A stretch of 64,000 bases of DNA from Pseudomonas sp. PDM16 (GCF_014851865.1 NZ_JACVAM010000002.1:992001-1056000); one strand, 5' to 3'. Shown: positions 38,551-47,788, counted from the stretch's first letter. The notes: generated by a model from the letters alone, not told the origin. A program made the numbers and translations.

Positions 38551-40062
38551 ATGTCCACTGATACTCATGCCGCTCTGGCGGCTCCAGTAGTTCCAGCTCT
38601 ACGTTCACTGCCGTTCGCCTTCGCCAAGCGCCACGGCGTGCTGTTGCGCGAGGCCCTCGGCCAGGCCGAACTGCAAGCCCGTCGCGGGGCCAGCCTCACC
38701 GCCGTACAGGAGGCCCAGCGCTTCGCCGGCCGGGTGCTGCCATTGCAATGGCTGGAGCCCGAGGCCTTCGAGCAACAGCTCAGCCTGGCCTACCAGCGCG
38801 ACTCTTCCGAGGTGCGGCAGATGGCCGAGGGGTTGGGCGCCGAGCTTGATCTCGCCAGCCTGGCCGAGCTCACCCCCGAGTCTGGCGACCTGCTGGAGCA
38901 GGAAGACGACGCCCCGATCATCCGCCTGATCAACGCCATCCTCAGCGAGGCGATCAAGGCCGGCGCTTCCGACATTCACCTGGAAACCTTCGAGAAACGC
39001 CTGGTAGTGCGCTTTCGCGTCGACGGCATCCTGCGCGAAGTGATCGAGCCGCGCCGCGAGCTGGCAGCTTTGCTGGTGTCGCGGGTCAAGGTCATGGCGC
39101 GCCTGGACATCGCCGAGAAGCGCGTGCCACAGGATGGGCGCATCTCGCTCAAGGTCGGTGGTCGCGAGGTCGATATTCGTGTCTCGACCCTGCCGTCGGC
39201 CAATGGCGAACGCGTGGTACTGCGTCTGCTGGATAAACAGGCCGGGCGCCTGTCGCTGCCGCACCTGGGCATGAGCGAGCGCGACCGCCGCCTGCTCGAC
39301 GACAACCTGCGCAAGCCCCACGGCATCATCCTGGTCACCGGCCCCACCGGCTCGGGTAAAACCACCACCCTGTACGCCGGCCTGGTCACCCTCAACGACC
39401 GCTCGCGCAACATCCTTACGGTGGAAGACCCCATCGAATACTACCTGGAAGGCATCGGCCAGACCCAGGTCAACCCGCGGGTGGACATGACCTTCGCCCG
39501 CGGCCTGCGCGCCATCCTGCGCCAGGACCCGGACGTGGTGATGGTCGGCGAGATCCGTGACCAGGAGACCGCCGACATCGCCGTGCAGGCTTCGCTGACC
39601 GGCCACCTGGTGCTCTCCACCCTGCACACCAACAGCGCCGTGGGCGCCGTTACCCGCCTGGTCGACATGGGCGTCGAGCCCTTCCTGTTGTCCTCGTCTC
39701 TGCTCGGCGTGCTGGCCCAGCGCCTGGTGCGCGTGCTCTGCGTGCACTGCCGCGAGGCGCGCCCGGCCGACGAGGCCGAATGCGGCCTGCTCGGCCTAGA
39801 TCCGCACAGCCAGCCAACGCTCTACCACGCCAAGGGCTGCTCGGAGTGCCACCAGCAGGGCTACCGCGGCCGGACCGGCATCTATGAACTGGTGATCTTC
39901 GACGACAAGATGCGCACCCTGGTGCATAACGGCGTCGGCGAGCAGGAACTGTTACGCCATGCTCGTAGCCTCGGCCCGAGCATTCGTGACGATGGTCGGC
40001 GCAAGGTGCTGGAAGGGGTGACCACCCTGGAAGAAGTCCTGCGCGTCACTAGAGAAGATTGA
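38551..40062 (+). CDS. gspE: Type II secretion ATPase GspE (XcpR)
   Basis: This 503-residue cytoplasmic hexameric ATPase powers pseudopilus assembly. The N-terminal domain binds GspL. Walker A is [10 protein letters not shown] (about 264-273), and the Asp box and Walker B ([12 protein letters not shown]) follow. The zinc-binding tetracysteine region is CVHC with CSEC near residues 400-435. ATG 38551 gives a length equal to XcpR; an upstream GTG at 38491 would add 20 low-complexity residues. It is the first gene of the rightward operon. The next gene, gspF, is separated from it by a 264-bp inserted repeat. Confidence 0.95.
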   Translation: MSTDTHAALAAPVVPALRSLPFAFAKRHGVLLREALGQAELQARRGASLTAVQEAQRFAGRVLPLQWLEPEAFEQQLSLAYQRDSSEVRQMAEGLGAELDLASLAELTPESGDLLEQEDDAPIIRLINAILSEAIKAGASDIHLETFEKRLVVRFRVDGILREVIEPRRELAALLVSRVKVMARLDIAEKRVPQDGRISLKVGGREVDIRVSTLPSANGERVVLRLLDKQAGRLSLPHLGMSERDRRLLDDNLRKPHGIILVTGPTGSGKTTTLYAGLVTLNDRSRNILTVEDPIEYYLEGIGQTQVNPRVDMTFARGLRAILRQDPDVVMVGEIRDQETADIAVQASLTGHLVLSTLHTNSAVGAVTRLVDMGVEPFLLSSSLLGVLAQRLVRVLCVHCREARPADEAECGLLGLDPHSQPTLYHAKGCSECHQQGYRGRTGIYELVIFDDKMRTLVHNGVGEQELLRHARSLGPSIRDDGRRKVLEGVTTLEEVLRVTRED

Positions 40063-40065
40063 TTA

Positions 40066-40329
40066 GGGTCTGCTGATGCTTTTTCACGGCCGCGACGGCG
40101 CCGTTTTTTGCGCGGAGCTAGGCGCGAGGAGAGAAGTTTGGTTATTCCAAATGAACGACGAGTCACGACGCGCCGCGCAAAAAACGGCCCGTCCCTGCGG
40201 GTTGCGCGCCAAAAGACGCCATGCGGCGTTGCGGGACTTGGCAAGGGGGGCACCATTACCTGCGTCCCGCGCCTAGCCTGGCGTCTTTTGACGCTGCAAC
40301 GCGGCTCGCGAAAAAGCATCAGCAGACCC
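40066..40329. repeat. MITE-like element with 20-bp perfect terminal inverted repeats
   Basis: Both ends carry GGGTCTGCTGATGCTTTTTC as perfect inverted repeats, flanked on each side by TA, which looks like a TA target-site duplication. Inside are two long hairpins. One, centred at 40144, pairs 40100-40115 with 40173-40188 perfectly (16 bp) around a TTTGG/CCAAA tip. The second, at about 40199-40300, pairs CCAAAAGACGCC-type arms. There is no transposase gene. It fills the gap between gspE and gspF. TA target sites suggest mobilisation by an IS630/mariner-type transposase; this is inference. Confidence 0.75.
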
Positions 40330-40331
40330 TA

Positions 40332-41549
40332 ATGGCCGCCTTCGAATACATTGCTCTCGATGGCAAGGGCCGCCAGCAGAAGGGCGTGCTGGAGGGCGAC
40401 AGCGCCCGCCAGGTGCGCCAGCTGTTGCGCGAGAAGCAGCTGTCGCCGCTGCAGGTCGAACCGGTGCATCGCAAGGAGCAGGCCGAGGGCACTGGCGGTT
40501 TCAGCCTGCGCCGTGGCCTCTCGGCCCGCGACCTGGCTCTGGTCACCCGCCAGCTGGCGACCCTGATCAGCGCCGCGCTGCCCATCGAGGAGGCATTGCG
40601 TGCCGCTGCGGCCCAGTCGCGCCAGCCGCGTATCCAGTCGATGCTGCTGGCGGTGCGCGGCAAAGTGCTCGAAGGCCATAGCCTGGCCAAGGCCCTGGCC
40701 ACATACCCGGCGGCCTTCCCCGAACTCTATCGCGCCACGGTGGCTGCTGGTGAGCACGCCGGCCACCTCGGCCCGGTGCTGGAGCAACTGGCCGACTACA
40801 CCGAACAGCGTCAGCAGTCGCGGCAGAAGATCCAGATGGCGCTGCTTTACCCGGTGATCCTGATGCTCGCCTCGCTGGGCATCGTCGGCTTCCTGCTCGG
40901 TTACGTGGTGCCGGACGTGGTGCGGGTGTTCGTCGACTCCGGGCAGACCTTGCCGGCGCTGACTCGCGGGCTGATCTTCCTCAGTGAGTTGGTCAAGGCC
41001 TGGGGCGCGCTGGTGATCGTCCTGGCCGTGCTGGGCGTGATCGGCTTCCGCCGCGCGCTGCGCAACGAGGACCTGCGCCGACGCTGGCACGCCTTCCTGC
41101 TGCGCCTACCACTGGTGAGTGGGCTGATCGCTGCTACCGAGACTGCGCGCTTCGCCTCGACCCTGGCCATCCTGGTGCGCAGTGGGGTGCCGCTGGTGGA
41201 GGCGCTGGCCATCGGTGCCGAGGTGGTGAGCAACCGCATCATCCGCACTGATGTAGCCAACGCCACCCAACGTGTGCGCGAGGGCGGCAGCCTGTCCCGT
41301 GCACTGGAGTCCAGCCGGCAGTTCCCACCGATGATGCTGCACATGATCGCCAGCGGCGAGCGTTCCGGTGAGCTGGACCAGATGCTGTCGCGCACGGCAC
41401 GCAATCAGGAGAACGACCTGGCCGCCACCATCAGCTTGCTGGTGGGGCTGTTCGAGCCGTTCATGCTGGTGTTCATGGGGGCGGTGGTTCTGGTGATCGT
41501 ACTGGCCATCCTCCTTCCGATTCTCTCTCTGAACCAACTGGTGGGTTGA
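40332..41549 (+). CDS. gspF: Type II secretion inner-membrane platform protein GspF (XcpS)
   Basis: This 405-residue polytopic protein sits at the base of the pseudopilus and contacts GspE and GspL. It has two copies of the T2SSF domain (about 70-190 and 270-395), with membrane helices near 170-190 ([20 protein letters not shown]), 220-240 and the C-terminus. The normal start [13 protein letters not shown] is ATG 40332, which directly follows the right terminal repeat of the inserted element. No Shine-Dalgarno sequence is visible before it. The same frame stays open back to an ATG at 40221 inside the element. Confidence 0.94.
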   Translation: MAAFEYIALDGKGRQQKGVLEGDSARQVRQLLREKQLSPLQVEPVHRKEQAEGTGGFSLRRGLSARDLALVTRQLATLISAALPIEEALRAAAAQSRQPRIQSMLLAVRGKVLEGHSLAKALATYPAAFPELYRATVAAGEHAGHLGPVLEQLADYTEQRQQSRQKIQMALLYPVILMLASLGIVGFLLGYVVPDVVRVFVDSGQTLPALTRGLIFLSELVKAWGALVIVLAVLGVIGFRRALRNEDLRRRWHAFLLRLPLVSGLIAATETARFASTLAILVRSGVPLVEALAIGAEVVSNRIIRTDVANATQRVREGGSLSRALESSRQFPPMMLHMIASGERSGELDQMLSRTARNQENDLAATISLLVGLFEPFMLVFMGAVVLVIVLAILLPILSLNQLVG

Positions 41550-41554
41550 TAGTG

Positions 41555-42121
41555 ATGAACAAAGACAGACTGAGCGAAAACACCGCGAGCGCCGGCCAGG
41601 CTAGGCGAAACCAGGCGAAGCTGCGGAGTTTACAAGTCGTAAATGAGCATGCTGAGCCTGGTTTTAACGACGCATCGCCAAGCGCAGTAGTTTTTGCATC
41701 GTCTAAGCAACGCGGTTTCACCCTGATCGAGATCATGGTGGTGGTGGTCATCCTCGGCATCCTCGCTGCGCTGGTGGTGCCGCAGGTGATGGGGCGCCCG
41801 GACCAGGCCAAGGTTACCGCCGCGCAGAACGACATCCGCGCCATCGGCGCGGCACTGGACATGTACAAGCTGGACAACCAGAACTACCCCAGCACCCAGC
41901 AGGGCCTTGAGGCTCTGGTGAAGAAACCTACCGGCAATCCGCCCGCGAAGAACTGGAACGCCGAGGGTTACCTGAAGAAGCTGCCGATCGATCCCTGGGG
42001 CAATCAGTATCTGTATCTGTCCCCGGGCACCCGCGGCAAGATCGATCTGTACTCCCTAGGCGCCGACGGCCAGGAGGGCGGCGACGGCACCAATGCCGAT
42101 ATTGGCAACTGGGATATCTGA
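41555..42121 (+). CDS. gspG: Type II secretion major pseudopilin GspG (XcpT)
   Basis: This 188-residue precursor is the main subunit of the pseudopilus. The prepilin peptidase site is KQRG/FTLIE with Gly54 at -1 and Glu at +5, then the hydrophobic helix [19 protein letters not shown]. The mature part has the calcium-site region and the DIGNWD tail of XcpT. The leader is 54 residues, against fewer than about 12 usually, because a 124-bp palindromic repeat lies inside it. No in-frame ATG, GTG or TTG occurs between 41558 and the cleavage site, so the long leader is unavoidable unless a non-standard start is used. Confidence 0.93.
   Translation: MNKDRLSENTASAGQARRNQAKLRSLQVVNEHAEPGFNDASPSAVVFASSKQRGFTLIEIMVVVVILGILAALVVPQVMGRPDQAKVTAAQNDIRAIGAALDMYKLDNQNYPSTQQGLEALVKKPTGNPPAKNWNAEGYLKKLPIDPWGNQYLYLSPGTRGKIDLYSLGADGQEGGDGTNADIGNWDI
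41574..41697. repeat. Palindromic repeat inserted in the gspG leader
   Basis: This is a 124-bp imperfect palindrome centred at 41636, with the tip TTTAC-AAGTC-GTAAA, then AAACCAGGC paired with GCCTGGTTT, and outer ends GCGAAAAC and GTTTTTGC. It keeps the gspG frame open and encodes about 41 leader residues. It resembles dispersed palindromic repeats of pseudomonads, but this was not verified. Confidence 0.68.
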
Positions 42122-42127
42122 TTGTCG

Positions 42128-42664
42128 ATGCGAGCCGCGCGGGGCTTCACGCTCATCGAGCTGCTGGTGGTTCTGGTCCTGCTGGGCGTCCTGACCGGTC
42201 TCGCCGTGATCGGCAGCGGCCTGGCCAGCAGCCCTGCACGCAAGCTCAACGATGAAGCTGAGCGGCTCAACAGCCTGCTGCGGGTACTGCTTGACGAGGC
42301 TGTGCTGGATAACCGCGAGTACGGCGTGCGCTTCGAGACGCACAGCTACCAGGTGCTGCGCTACGAGCCGCTGAAATCGCGTTGGGAACCATTGGACGAT
42401 AAGGTCCACGAGCTGCCGGAGTGGGTCGAGTTGCGCATCGAGGTCGAGGACAAGGCTGTCGGCCTGCCGACTCCGCTGGGAGGCAAGGGCAAGTCCGGTC
42501 CCAAGCCTCCGCAGCTGCTTATCCTTTCCAGCGGTGAGCTGACGCCCTTCACTTTGCGCCTGGGTGGTGGCCGGGAGCGTGGTTCACCGGTGCTGTTATT
42601 GAGTAGTGATGGCTTCTCCGAGCCGGAACTGAAGCCTGAAGGCGCCAAGGGGCGTTCTGGATGA
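42128..42664 (+). CDS. gspH: Type II secretion minor pseudopilin GspH (XcpU)
   Basis: This 178-residue minor pseudopilin has a short leader MRAARG and the prepilin motif FTLIELLVVLVLLGVLTGL. The C-terminal beta-rich domain is of GspH type. ATG 42128 lies 6 bases after the gspG stop; a TTG at 42122 is in frame but less likely. The end overlaps gspI by 4 bases. Confidence 0.92.
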   Translation: MRAARGFTLIELLVVLVLLGVLTGLAVIGSGLASSPARKLNDEAERLNSLLRVLLDEAVLDNREYGVRFETHSYQVLRYEPLKSRWEPLDDKVHELPEWVELRIEVEDKAVGLPTPLGGKGKSGPKPPQLLILSSGELTPFTLRLGGGRERGSPVLLLSSDGFSEPELKPEGAKGRSG

Positions 42665-43050
42665 GGCGCGGTCGTGGCTTCACTCTGCTGGAAGTACTGG
42701 TGGCCCTGGCGATCTTCGCCGTAGTCGCCGCCAGCGTGCTCAGTGCCAGCGCTCGCTCGCTAAAGACGGCTGCGCGGCTGGAGGACAAGACCTTCGCGAC
42801 ATGGCTGGCCGACAACCGACTGCAGGATATCCAGTTGGCGGAAAGCCCTCCGAGCGAGGGGCGCGAGCAGGGCGAGGAAACCTATGCCGGTCGACGCTGG
42901 GTATGGCAGACCGAAGTGCAGGCCACCAGCGAACCGGAGATGTTGCGTGTCACCGTACGTGTGGCGCTGCGCCCGGAGCGCGGCCTGCGTGGCACGGTCG
43001 AGGACAATGCGCTGGTCACCCTCAGCGGCTTCGTCGGGGTGGAGCCATGA
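42661..43050 (+). CDS. gspI: Type II secretion minor pseudopilin GspI (XcpV)
   Basis: This 129-residue minor pseudopilin has leader MRRGRG and the methylation/cleavage motif FTLLEVLVALAIFAVVAAS. The small globular domain normally forms the pseudopilus tip with GspJ and GspK. Start and stop both overlap neighbours as ATGA, which indicates translational coupling. Confidence 0.93.
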   Translation: MRRGRGFTLLEVLVALAIFAVVAASVLSASARSLKTAARLEDKTFATWLADNRLQDIQLAESPPSEGREQGEETYAGRRWVWQTEVQATSEPEMLRVTVRVALRPERGLRGTVEDNALVTLSGFVGVEP

Positions 43051-43760
43051 AGCAGCGTGGCTTCACTCTGCTGGAGGTGTTGATTGCCATCGCCATCTTC
43101 GCCCTGCTGGCCATGGCGACCTATCGCATGCTCGACAGCGTTTTGCAGACCGACGCTGGCCAGCGCGAGCAGGAACAGCGTCTGCGGCACCTGACCAAGG
43201 CCATGGCCGCCTTCGAGCGTGATCTGCTGCAGGTACGCTTGCGCCCGATACGTGACCCGTTGGGCGATCTGCTGCCTTCGCTGCGCGGCGACAGCGGCCG
43301 CAACACCCAGCTGGAGTTCACCCGCAGCGGTTGGCGTAACCCGCTTGGCCAACCGCGGGCGACCCTGCAGAGGGTGCGCTGGCAACTCGAGGGTGAACGC
43401 TGGCAGCGTCTCTACTGGCCGGTACTGGATCAGGCACAGGATAGCCAGCCGCGGGTACAGCAGGCTTTGGAGGGGGTGAAGCGCTTCGAGCTGCGCTTTC
43501 TCGACGAGGAAGGCCGCTGGCTGCAGGGCTGGCCGCCGGCCAATAGTCGTGCAGATGAGGCGTTGACCCAGCTGCCCAAGGCAGTGGAGCTGATCGTCGA
43601 GCACCGCTACTACGGCGAGCTGCGTCGCCTGTGGCGCATGCCGGAGATGCCGCAGCAGGAGCAGGTGGTACCACCTGGTGGCGAGGAGGGCAGCGAAGAA
43701 GAGGGTGGTCTGCCATCGGAAGAGGTCGCTCCGGACCTGCCACAGGGGCCTTCACCATGA
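43047..43760 (+). CDS. gspJ: Type II secretion minor pseudopilin GspJ (XcpW)
   Basis: This 237-residue minor pseudopilin has leader MKQRG and the motif FTLLEVLIAIAIFALLAMAT, followed by a GspJ domain. The C-terminal 35 residues are very rich in Glu, Pro and Gly (EEGSEEEGG), which is longer than typical for XcpW and probably disordered. It overlaps both gspI and gspK by 4 bases. Confidence 0.92.
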   Translation: MKQRGFTLLEVLIAIAIFALLAMATYRMLDSVLQTDAGQREQEQRLRHLTKAMAAFERDLLQVRLRPIRDPLGDLLPSLRGDSGRNTQLEFTRSGWRNPLGQPRATLQRVRWQLEGERWQRLYWPVLDQAQDSQPRVQQALEGVKRFELRFLDEEGRWLQGWPPANSRADEALTQLPKAVELIVEHRYYGELRRLWRMPEMPQQEQVVPPGGEEGSEEEGGLPSEEVAPDLPQGPSP

Positions 43761-44710
43761 GGCGGGAGCGAGGGGTTGCCCTGATCACTGTCATGCTGGT
43801 GGTGGCGCTCGTGACCATCGTCTGCGCGGCAATGATGCTGCGTCAGCAGCTGGCGATTCGCAGCACCGGCAATCAATTGCTGGTGCGCCAGGCCCAGTAC
43901 TATGCCGAGGGCGGCGAACTGGTAGCCAAGGCTTTGCTGCGTCGTGATCTGAGCAGTGATCAGGTGGATCATCTCGCCGAACCCTGGGCAAATCCCAAGC
44001 TGCGTTTTCCGCTGGACGAGGGGGGTGAGCTGCGTTTGCGCATCGAGGACCTGTCCGGTCGTTTCAATCTGAACAGCCTGGTCGCGGGTGGGCAAGCTGG
44101 GGAGCAGGCGCTGCTGCGGTTTCGTCGCCTGCTGCAGGTGCTGCAGCTGACGCCGGCCTACGCCGAGCGCCTGCAGGACTGGCTCGATGGCGACCAGGAC
44201 CCCACCGGTATGGCTGGTGCCGAGGACGACCAATATCTGTTGCTGAAGCCGGCCTATCGCACCGGCCCTGGCCGTATTGCCGAGGTTTCCGAGCTGCGTC
44301 TACTGCTAGGCATGAGCGAGGTGGATTACCGGCGACTGGCACCCTTCGTCAGCGCTTTGCCGAGCCAGGTGGAGCTGAACATCAACACTGCCAGCGCCCA
44401 GGTGCTGGCATGTCTGGGGGAAGGCATACCCCAGGCGGCGCTGAAGGCCGCCATCGAGGGACGGGGGAGCAACGGCTATCGCGATCCCGGGGCCTTCGTT
44501 CAGCAGCTTGGCAGCTACGGTGTGAACCCTCAGGGGCTGTCCACTGGCAGCCAGTATTTCCGGGTCACTACCGAGGTGTTGCTGGGCGACCGGCGGCAGG
44601 TGCTGGCCAGTTATCTGCAACGCGGTAATGATGGGCGCGTCCGCCTGATGGCGCGCGATCTGGGGCAGGAGGGCCTTGCGCCCCTGCCCGTCGAGGAGTC
44701 TGAGGAATGA
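43757..44710 (+). CDS. gspK: Type II secretion minor pseudopilin GspK (XcpX)
   Basis: This 317-residue large minor pseudopilin is thought to cap the pseudopilus. The leader MRRERG precedes VALITVMLVVALVTIVCAAM; the +5 position is Thr instead of Glu, as is characteristic of GspK. A helical insert domain contains SAM-like helices near residues 200-280 (ELNINTASAQVLACLGE). ATGA overlaps lie on both sides. Confidence 0.93.
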   Translation: MRRERGVALITVMLVVALVTIVCAAMMLRQQLAIRSTGNQLLVRQAQYYAEGGELVAKALLRRDLSSDQVDHLAEPWANPKLRFPLDEGGELRLRIEDLSGRFNLNSLVAGGQAGEQALLRFRRLLQVLQLTPAYAERLQDWLDGDQDPTGMAGAEDDQYLLLKPAYRTGPGRIAEVSELRLLLGMSEVDYRRLAPFVSALPSQVELNINTASAQVLACLGEGIPQAALKAAIEGRGSNGYRDPGAFVQQLGSYGVNPQGLSTGSQYFRVTTEVLLGDRRQVLASYLQRGNDGRVRLMARDLGQEGLAPLPVEESEE

Positions 44711-45852
44711 GTCTGCTCACTCTGTTTCTTCCACCCCAGGCCTGCATCGATGTGGTGGCCGATATACCGGTCTGGCGTGTCGATGGCGACAGCTGCGATC
44801 AGCTACCCTTCGCTGCTGCATTACCGCTCCAGGGGGACGTCTGGCGCCTGGTGCTGCCGATAGAGGCGGTGACGGTCTGCACTGTGCAGTTGCCAACCAC
44901 CAAGGCTCGCTGGCTGCAGAAGGCGTTGCCATTTGCCGTTGAGGAACTGCTGGCCGAGGAGGTGGAACAGTTTCACCTGAGTGTCGGCGGCCAATTGAGC
45001 GATGGCCGTCATCGGATCTACGCGGTACGGCGCGATTGGCTGGCTGGCTGGCTGGATCTTTGCGGTGACAACCCACCGCAGCGCATCGAGGTCGATGCCG
45101 ATCTTCTGGGGGAGGAAGGAAGCCAGTTGCTCTGTCTCGGTGATCGCTGGCTGCTCGGCGGTACCGCCGAGGCACGTATGGCCATGAGAGCGGAGGACTG
45201 GCCGCAGTTGTCCGCCCTCTGCCCGAGGCCGCATGTGGCCTACGTGATGACCGGCCAGCCCGCTCCGTCCGGAGTCGATAGCACCTACGAGTTGAGTCAG
45301 CCCCACGCCTGGCTGGCGCGACACCGGGCCGAATGCGATCTGGCCCAGGGATCGTTCGCCCGGCGCGAGCCTTCCGGTCAATGGCAGCGCTGGCGCCCGT
45401 TGGCGGCGCTGCTTGGCCTGTGGCTTGTTCTGCAATGGGGCTTCAACCTGGCACAGGGCTGGCACCTCAGGCATGAAGGGGAGCGCTATGCCGAGGCTAG
45501 CCGCGAGCTATACCGTGAGTTGTTTCCTGGCGACAGCAAACTGATCAACCTGCAGGCGCAGTTCGACCAGCATCTGAGGGAGACGGAAGGCGGTGGTCAG
45601 CAGCAATTGCTGCAGCTGCTCGACCAGGCCGCGGCCGCCATCGGTGATGAGGGTGCACGTGTGCAGGTGCAACAGCTGGACTTCAATGCTCAGCGCGGTG
45701 ATCTGGCTCTCAGTCTTCAGGCCAGTGACTTCGCTGCTCTGGAAAGCCTGCGGACTCGGCTGCAGGACTCTGGCCTGGCGGTGGATATGGGCTCAGCAAG
45801 TCGTGAAGGAAATGGCGTCAGTGCGCGTCTGGTGATTGGAGGCAATGGATGA
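44707..45852 (+). CDS. gspL: Type II secretion assembly-platform protein GspL (XcpY)
   Basis: This 381-residue bitopic protein has a cytoplasmic actin-like domain of about 230 residues that binds the N-terminus of GspE. One membrane helix follows near residues 238-255 (LAALLGLWLVLQWGFNLA). The periplasmic ferredoxin-like domain interacts with GspM. It starts inside the gspK stop and overlaps gspM. Confidence 0.92.
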   Translation: MSLLTLFLPPQACIDVVADIPVWRVDGDSCDQLPFAAALPLQGDVWRLVLPIEAVTVCTVQLPTTKARWLQKALPFAVEELLAEEVEQFHLSVGGQLSDGRHRIYAVRRDWLAGWLDLCGDNPPQRIEVDADLLGEEGSQLLCLGDRWLLGGTAEARMAMRAEDWPQLSALCPRPHVAYVMTGQPAPSGVDSTYELSQPHAWLARHRAECDLAQGSFARREPSGQWQRWRPLAALLGLWLVLQWGFNLAQGWHLRHEGERYAEASRELYRELFPGDSKLINLQAQFDQHLRETEGGGQQQLLQLLDQAAAAIGDEGARVQVQQLDFNAQRGDLALSLQASDFAALESLRTRLQDSGLAVDMGSASREGNGVSARLVIGGNG

Positions 45853-46361
45853 CTGATCTGGTTCTGCAATGGCGGGCTCGTATCGCCCGTAACCCGCTGG
45901 CGCTGCGCTGGCAGACTCTGCCGTCGCGTGATCGGCTGGCGTTGGGGCTGCTTGGCGGTTTTCTGCTGCTGGTCCTGCTCTATCTGCTGCTCTGGCGGCC
46001 TGCCAGTCAGAACCTCGAACAGGCGCGCAGCTTCCTGCAACAGCAGCGCGGATTGCACGCTTACCTGCAGGAGCACGCTCCGCAGGTTCGAGCGGTGCAG
46101 GAGTGGCCCAGGGCGAGCGTTGATGCAACCGCGTTGCAGGGCTTGGTGACCGGCAGTGCCGCCAGCCAAGGCCTGAATGTGGAACGCCTGGACAACCAGG
46201 GCGATGGTGGGCTGCAGGTGAACCTGCAGCCCACGGAGTTCTCTCGCCTGCTGCATTGGCTCATGAGCCTGGAAGAGCAGGGCGTACGGGTAGAAGAGGC
46301 GGGGTTGGAGCGCGCCGAGAAGGGGCTGGTCAGTACTCGCCTGCTATTACGCGCGGGCTGA
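45849..46361 (+). CDS. gspM: Type II secretion assembly-platform protein GspM (XcpZ)
   Basis: This 170-residue bitopic protein has a short cytoplasmic segment, a membrane helix near 32-52 (LALGLLGGFLLLVLLYLLLW) and a periplasmic circularly permuted ferredoxin-like domain with ATALQGLVTGSAASQGLNVE. It is the last gene of xcpR-Z. No gspN or prepilin peptidase gene follows, so processing must depend on a peptidase such as PilD encoded elsewhere. Confidence 0.92.
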   Translation: MTDLVLQWRARIARNPLALRWQTLPSRDRLALGLLGGFLLLVLLYLLLWRPASQNLEQARSFLQQQRGLHAYLQEHAPQVRAVQEWPRASVDATALQGLVTGSAASQGLNVERLDNQGDGGLQVNLQPTEFSRLLHWLMSLEEQGVRVEEAGLERAEKGLVSTRLLLRAG

Positions 46362-46456
46362 CCAGAGAAACCGGACAGACGCTGCTGGCTCTCCCTATCG
46401 GTCGGAGGTCGAGCTTGGCGAAAAAGAGAGATTGAAGAAAAATTTCAAGCAGGGTG

Positions 46457-46485
46457 TTGACTTAGGCGAGGGCACTGCGTAAATT
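46457..46485 (+). promoter_or_regulatory. Sigma-70 promoter for tRNA-Val/tRNA-Asp
   Basis: TTGACT (46457-46462), 17 bases, then TAAATT (46480-46485), 22 bases before the first tRNA. Confidence 0.72.
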
Positions 46486-46507
46486 TCGCCACCTCGCAAG
46501 GCTACTC

Positions 46508-46583
46508 GGGTGATTAGCTCAGCCGGGAGAGCATCTGCCTTACAAGCAGAGGGTCGGCGGTTCGATCCCGTCATCACCCACCA
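46508..46583 (+). tRNA. tRNA-Val (TAC)
   Basis: This 76-nt tRNA has a GGGTGAT acceptor strand, the anticodon loop CTTACAA (anticodon TAC), the T-arm GGTTCGATCC and an encoded CCA. Confidence 0.97.
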
Positions 46584-46604
46584 TGTCTCTTGCGAGACCG
46601 ACGC

Positions 46605-46681
46605 GCAGCGGTAGTTCAGTCGGTTAGAATACCGGCCTGTCACGCCGGGGGTCGCGGGTTCGAGTCCCGTCCGCTGCGCCA
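46605..46681 (+). tRNA. tRNA-Asp (GTC)
   Basis: This 77-nt tRNA has a GCAGCGG acceptor strand, the anticodon loop CTGTCAC (anticodon GTC), the T-arm GGGTTCGAGTCCC and an encoded CCA. Confidence 0.97.
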
Positions 46682-46720
46682 TATATTGCTCCCAATCAGA
46701 TCACTGAGAGGGGAGCCAAA

Positions 46721-46751
46721 GAAGAAGCGGCCATAGGCCGCTTTTTCTTTT
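46721..46751 (+). terminator. Terminator after tRNA-Asp
   Basis: The stem AGCGGCC / GGCCGCT has an ATA loop and is followed by TTTTCTTTTT. Confidence 0.87.
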
Positions 46752-46839
46752 TCTGCACTCGCATTTTCGGAGCTGTTTTCCACGTTCCCTGCGCGGCGAA
46801 GCTAAGGCGGGTAGCGAGCGCCCCCGCCTGCTACTTCTC

Positions 46840-47592
46840 TCAGCCCGGCTCCGCTTGCTCTCCCCGCTCACGTTCGCGCACCCAGAACAGCGTCGCGCCG
46901 GCCACCGCCGCCGGCATCACCAGGATGTTGACGAAGGGGATCAGCAGCGCCAGGTACACGATGCCGCCGAAGCCCAGGCTCTGCCAGCGTTTCTCGCGCA
47001 ACCAGGCGAGCATCTCGTTCCAGCCCAGTTTGTTGTTGTCCGCCGGATAGTCGATGTACTGCACCGCCATCATCCATATGCCGAAGAGAATCCAGAGTGG
47101 TGCAGCCACCAGGTTGAGCACCGGCACGAACGTGAGGATCAGCAGTGGAATCGCGCGAGGCAGAAAATAGCCCAGTTTGCGCATCTCTCGACCGAGGGTG
47201 CGGGGAATCATGGCCATCAGCTCGCCCCAACTGAAGGGCGGGAAATCGTCTCGGCCGCGAACCACTACTTCCACCTTCTCGGCCAGAAAACCGTTGAACG
47301 GTGCGGCAATGATGTTGGCCAGCATGGTGAAGGTGAAGAACATCACCACCAGTACCAGCACCACGAACAGGGGCCAGAGAATGTACTCGAGGAAGCTCAA
47401 CCAGCTCGGCAGGCTCGGCATCACACCGTCGACCCAACCGCCGAACTGCTGCAGGGCGACCATGATCAGTCCGATGAACAGCAGCGTGTTGACTGTCAGT
47501 GGCAGCAAGACAAACAGGCGCAGCCCCGGGCTGAGAACCAGCTTGAGACCTTCGCTCAGGTACTGGGGGCCGGAGAGGGCAGGAGAGGGCAT
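46840..47592 (-). CDS. cysZ: Sulfate transporter CysZ
   Basis: This 250-residue inner-membrane protein of the CysZ/EI24 family takes up sulfate for cysteine synthesis. It has four main hydrophobic segments, at about 22-45, 68-95, 142-175 and 205-235. The family region [23 protein letters not shown] is present. The [19 protein letters not shown] start is typical. It reads toward the tRNA terminator. A short dyad lies just upstream of its start. Confidence 0.92.
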   Translation of the reverse strand: MPSPALSGPQYLSEGLKLVLSPGLRLFVLLPLTVNTLLFIGLIMVALQQFGGWVDGVMPSLPSWLSFLEYILWPLFVVLVLVVMFFTFTMLANIIAAPFNGFLAEKVEVVVRGRDDFPPFSWGELMAMIPRTLGREMRKLGYFLPRAIPLLILTFVPVLNLVAAPLWILFGIWMMAVQYIDYPADNNKLGWNEMLAWLREKRWQSLGFGGIVYLALLIPFVNILVMPAAVAGATLFWVRERERGEQAEPG

Positions 47593-47623
47593 GAACGGCT
47601 CCGTAATGATGAGAGTGCACCGA

Positions 47624-47640
47624 CCTTAACCAGTTTAAGG
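47624..47640. promoter_or_regulatory. Dyad upstream of cysZ
   Basis: CCTTAA-N5-TTAAGG is a perfect inverted repeat 31 bp upstream of the cysZ start. It could be an operator or part of the promoter; no factor can be named. The rest of the 196-bp gap between cysZ and the antiporter gene shows nothing else. Confidence 0.3.
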
Positions 47641-47788
47641 GGGGGAGGAAAGCCGCCTCGGCAGGACCTGGCGAGAAGATCAGGCGTTCTTTATTTGCAG
47701 GGCTTTTCCTGAAACATGCGGTTGTTGCGGGGAGCGCCAGCTGCAGGATGCTTGTGCCCTAGCCCATATGCCCCGCGGCGGCTCCAGT

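Noticed and set aside
40066..40329. Integron attC site or small structured RNA gene between gspE and gspF
   Set aside because: The perfect 20-bp terminal inverted repeats and flanking TA fit a MITE better, and no integrase or cassette array is present.
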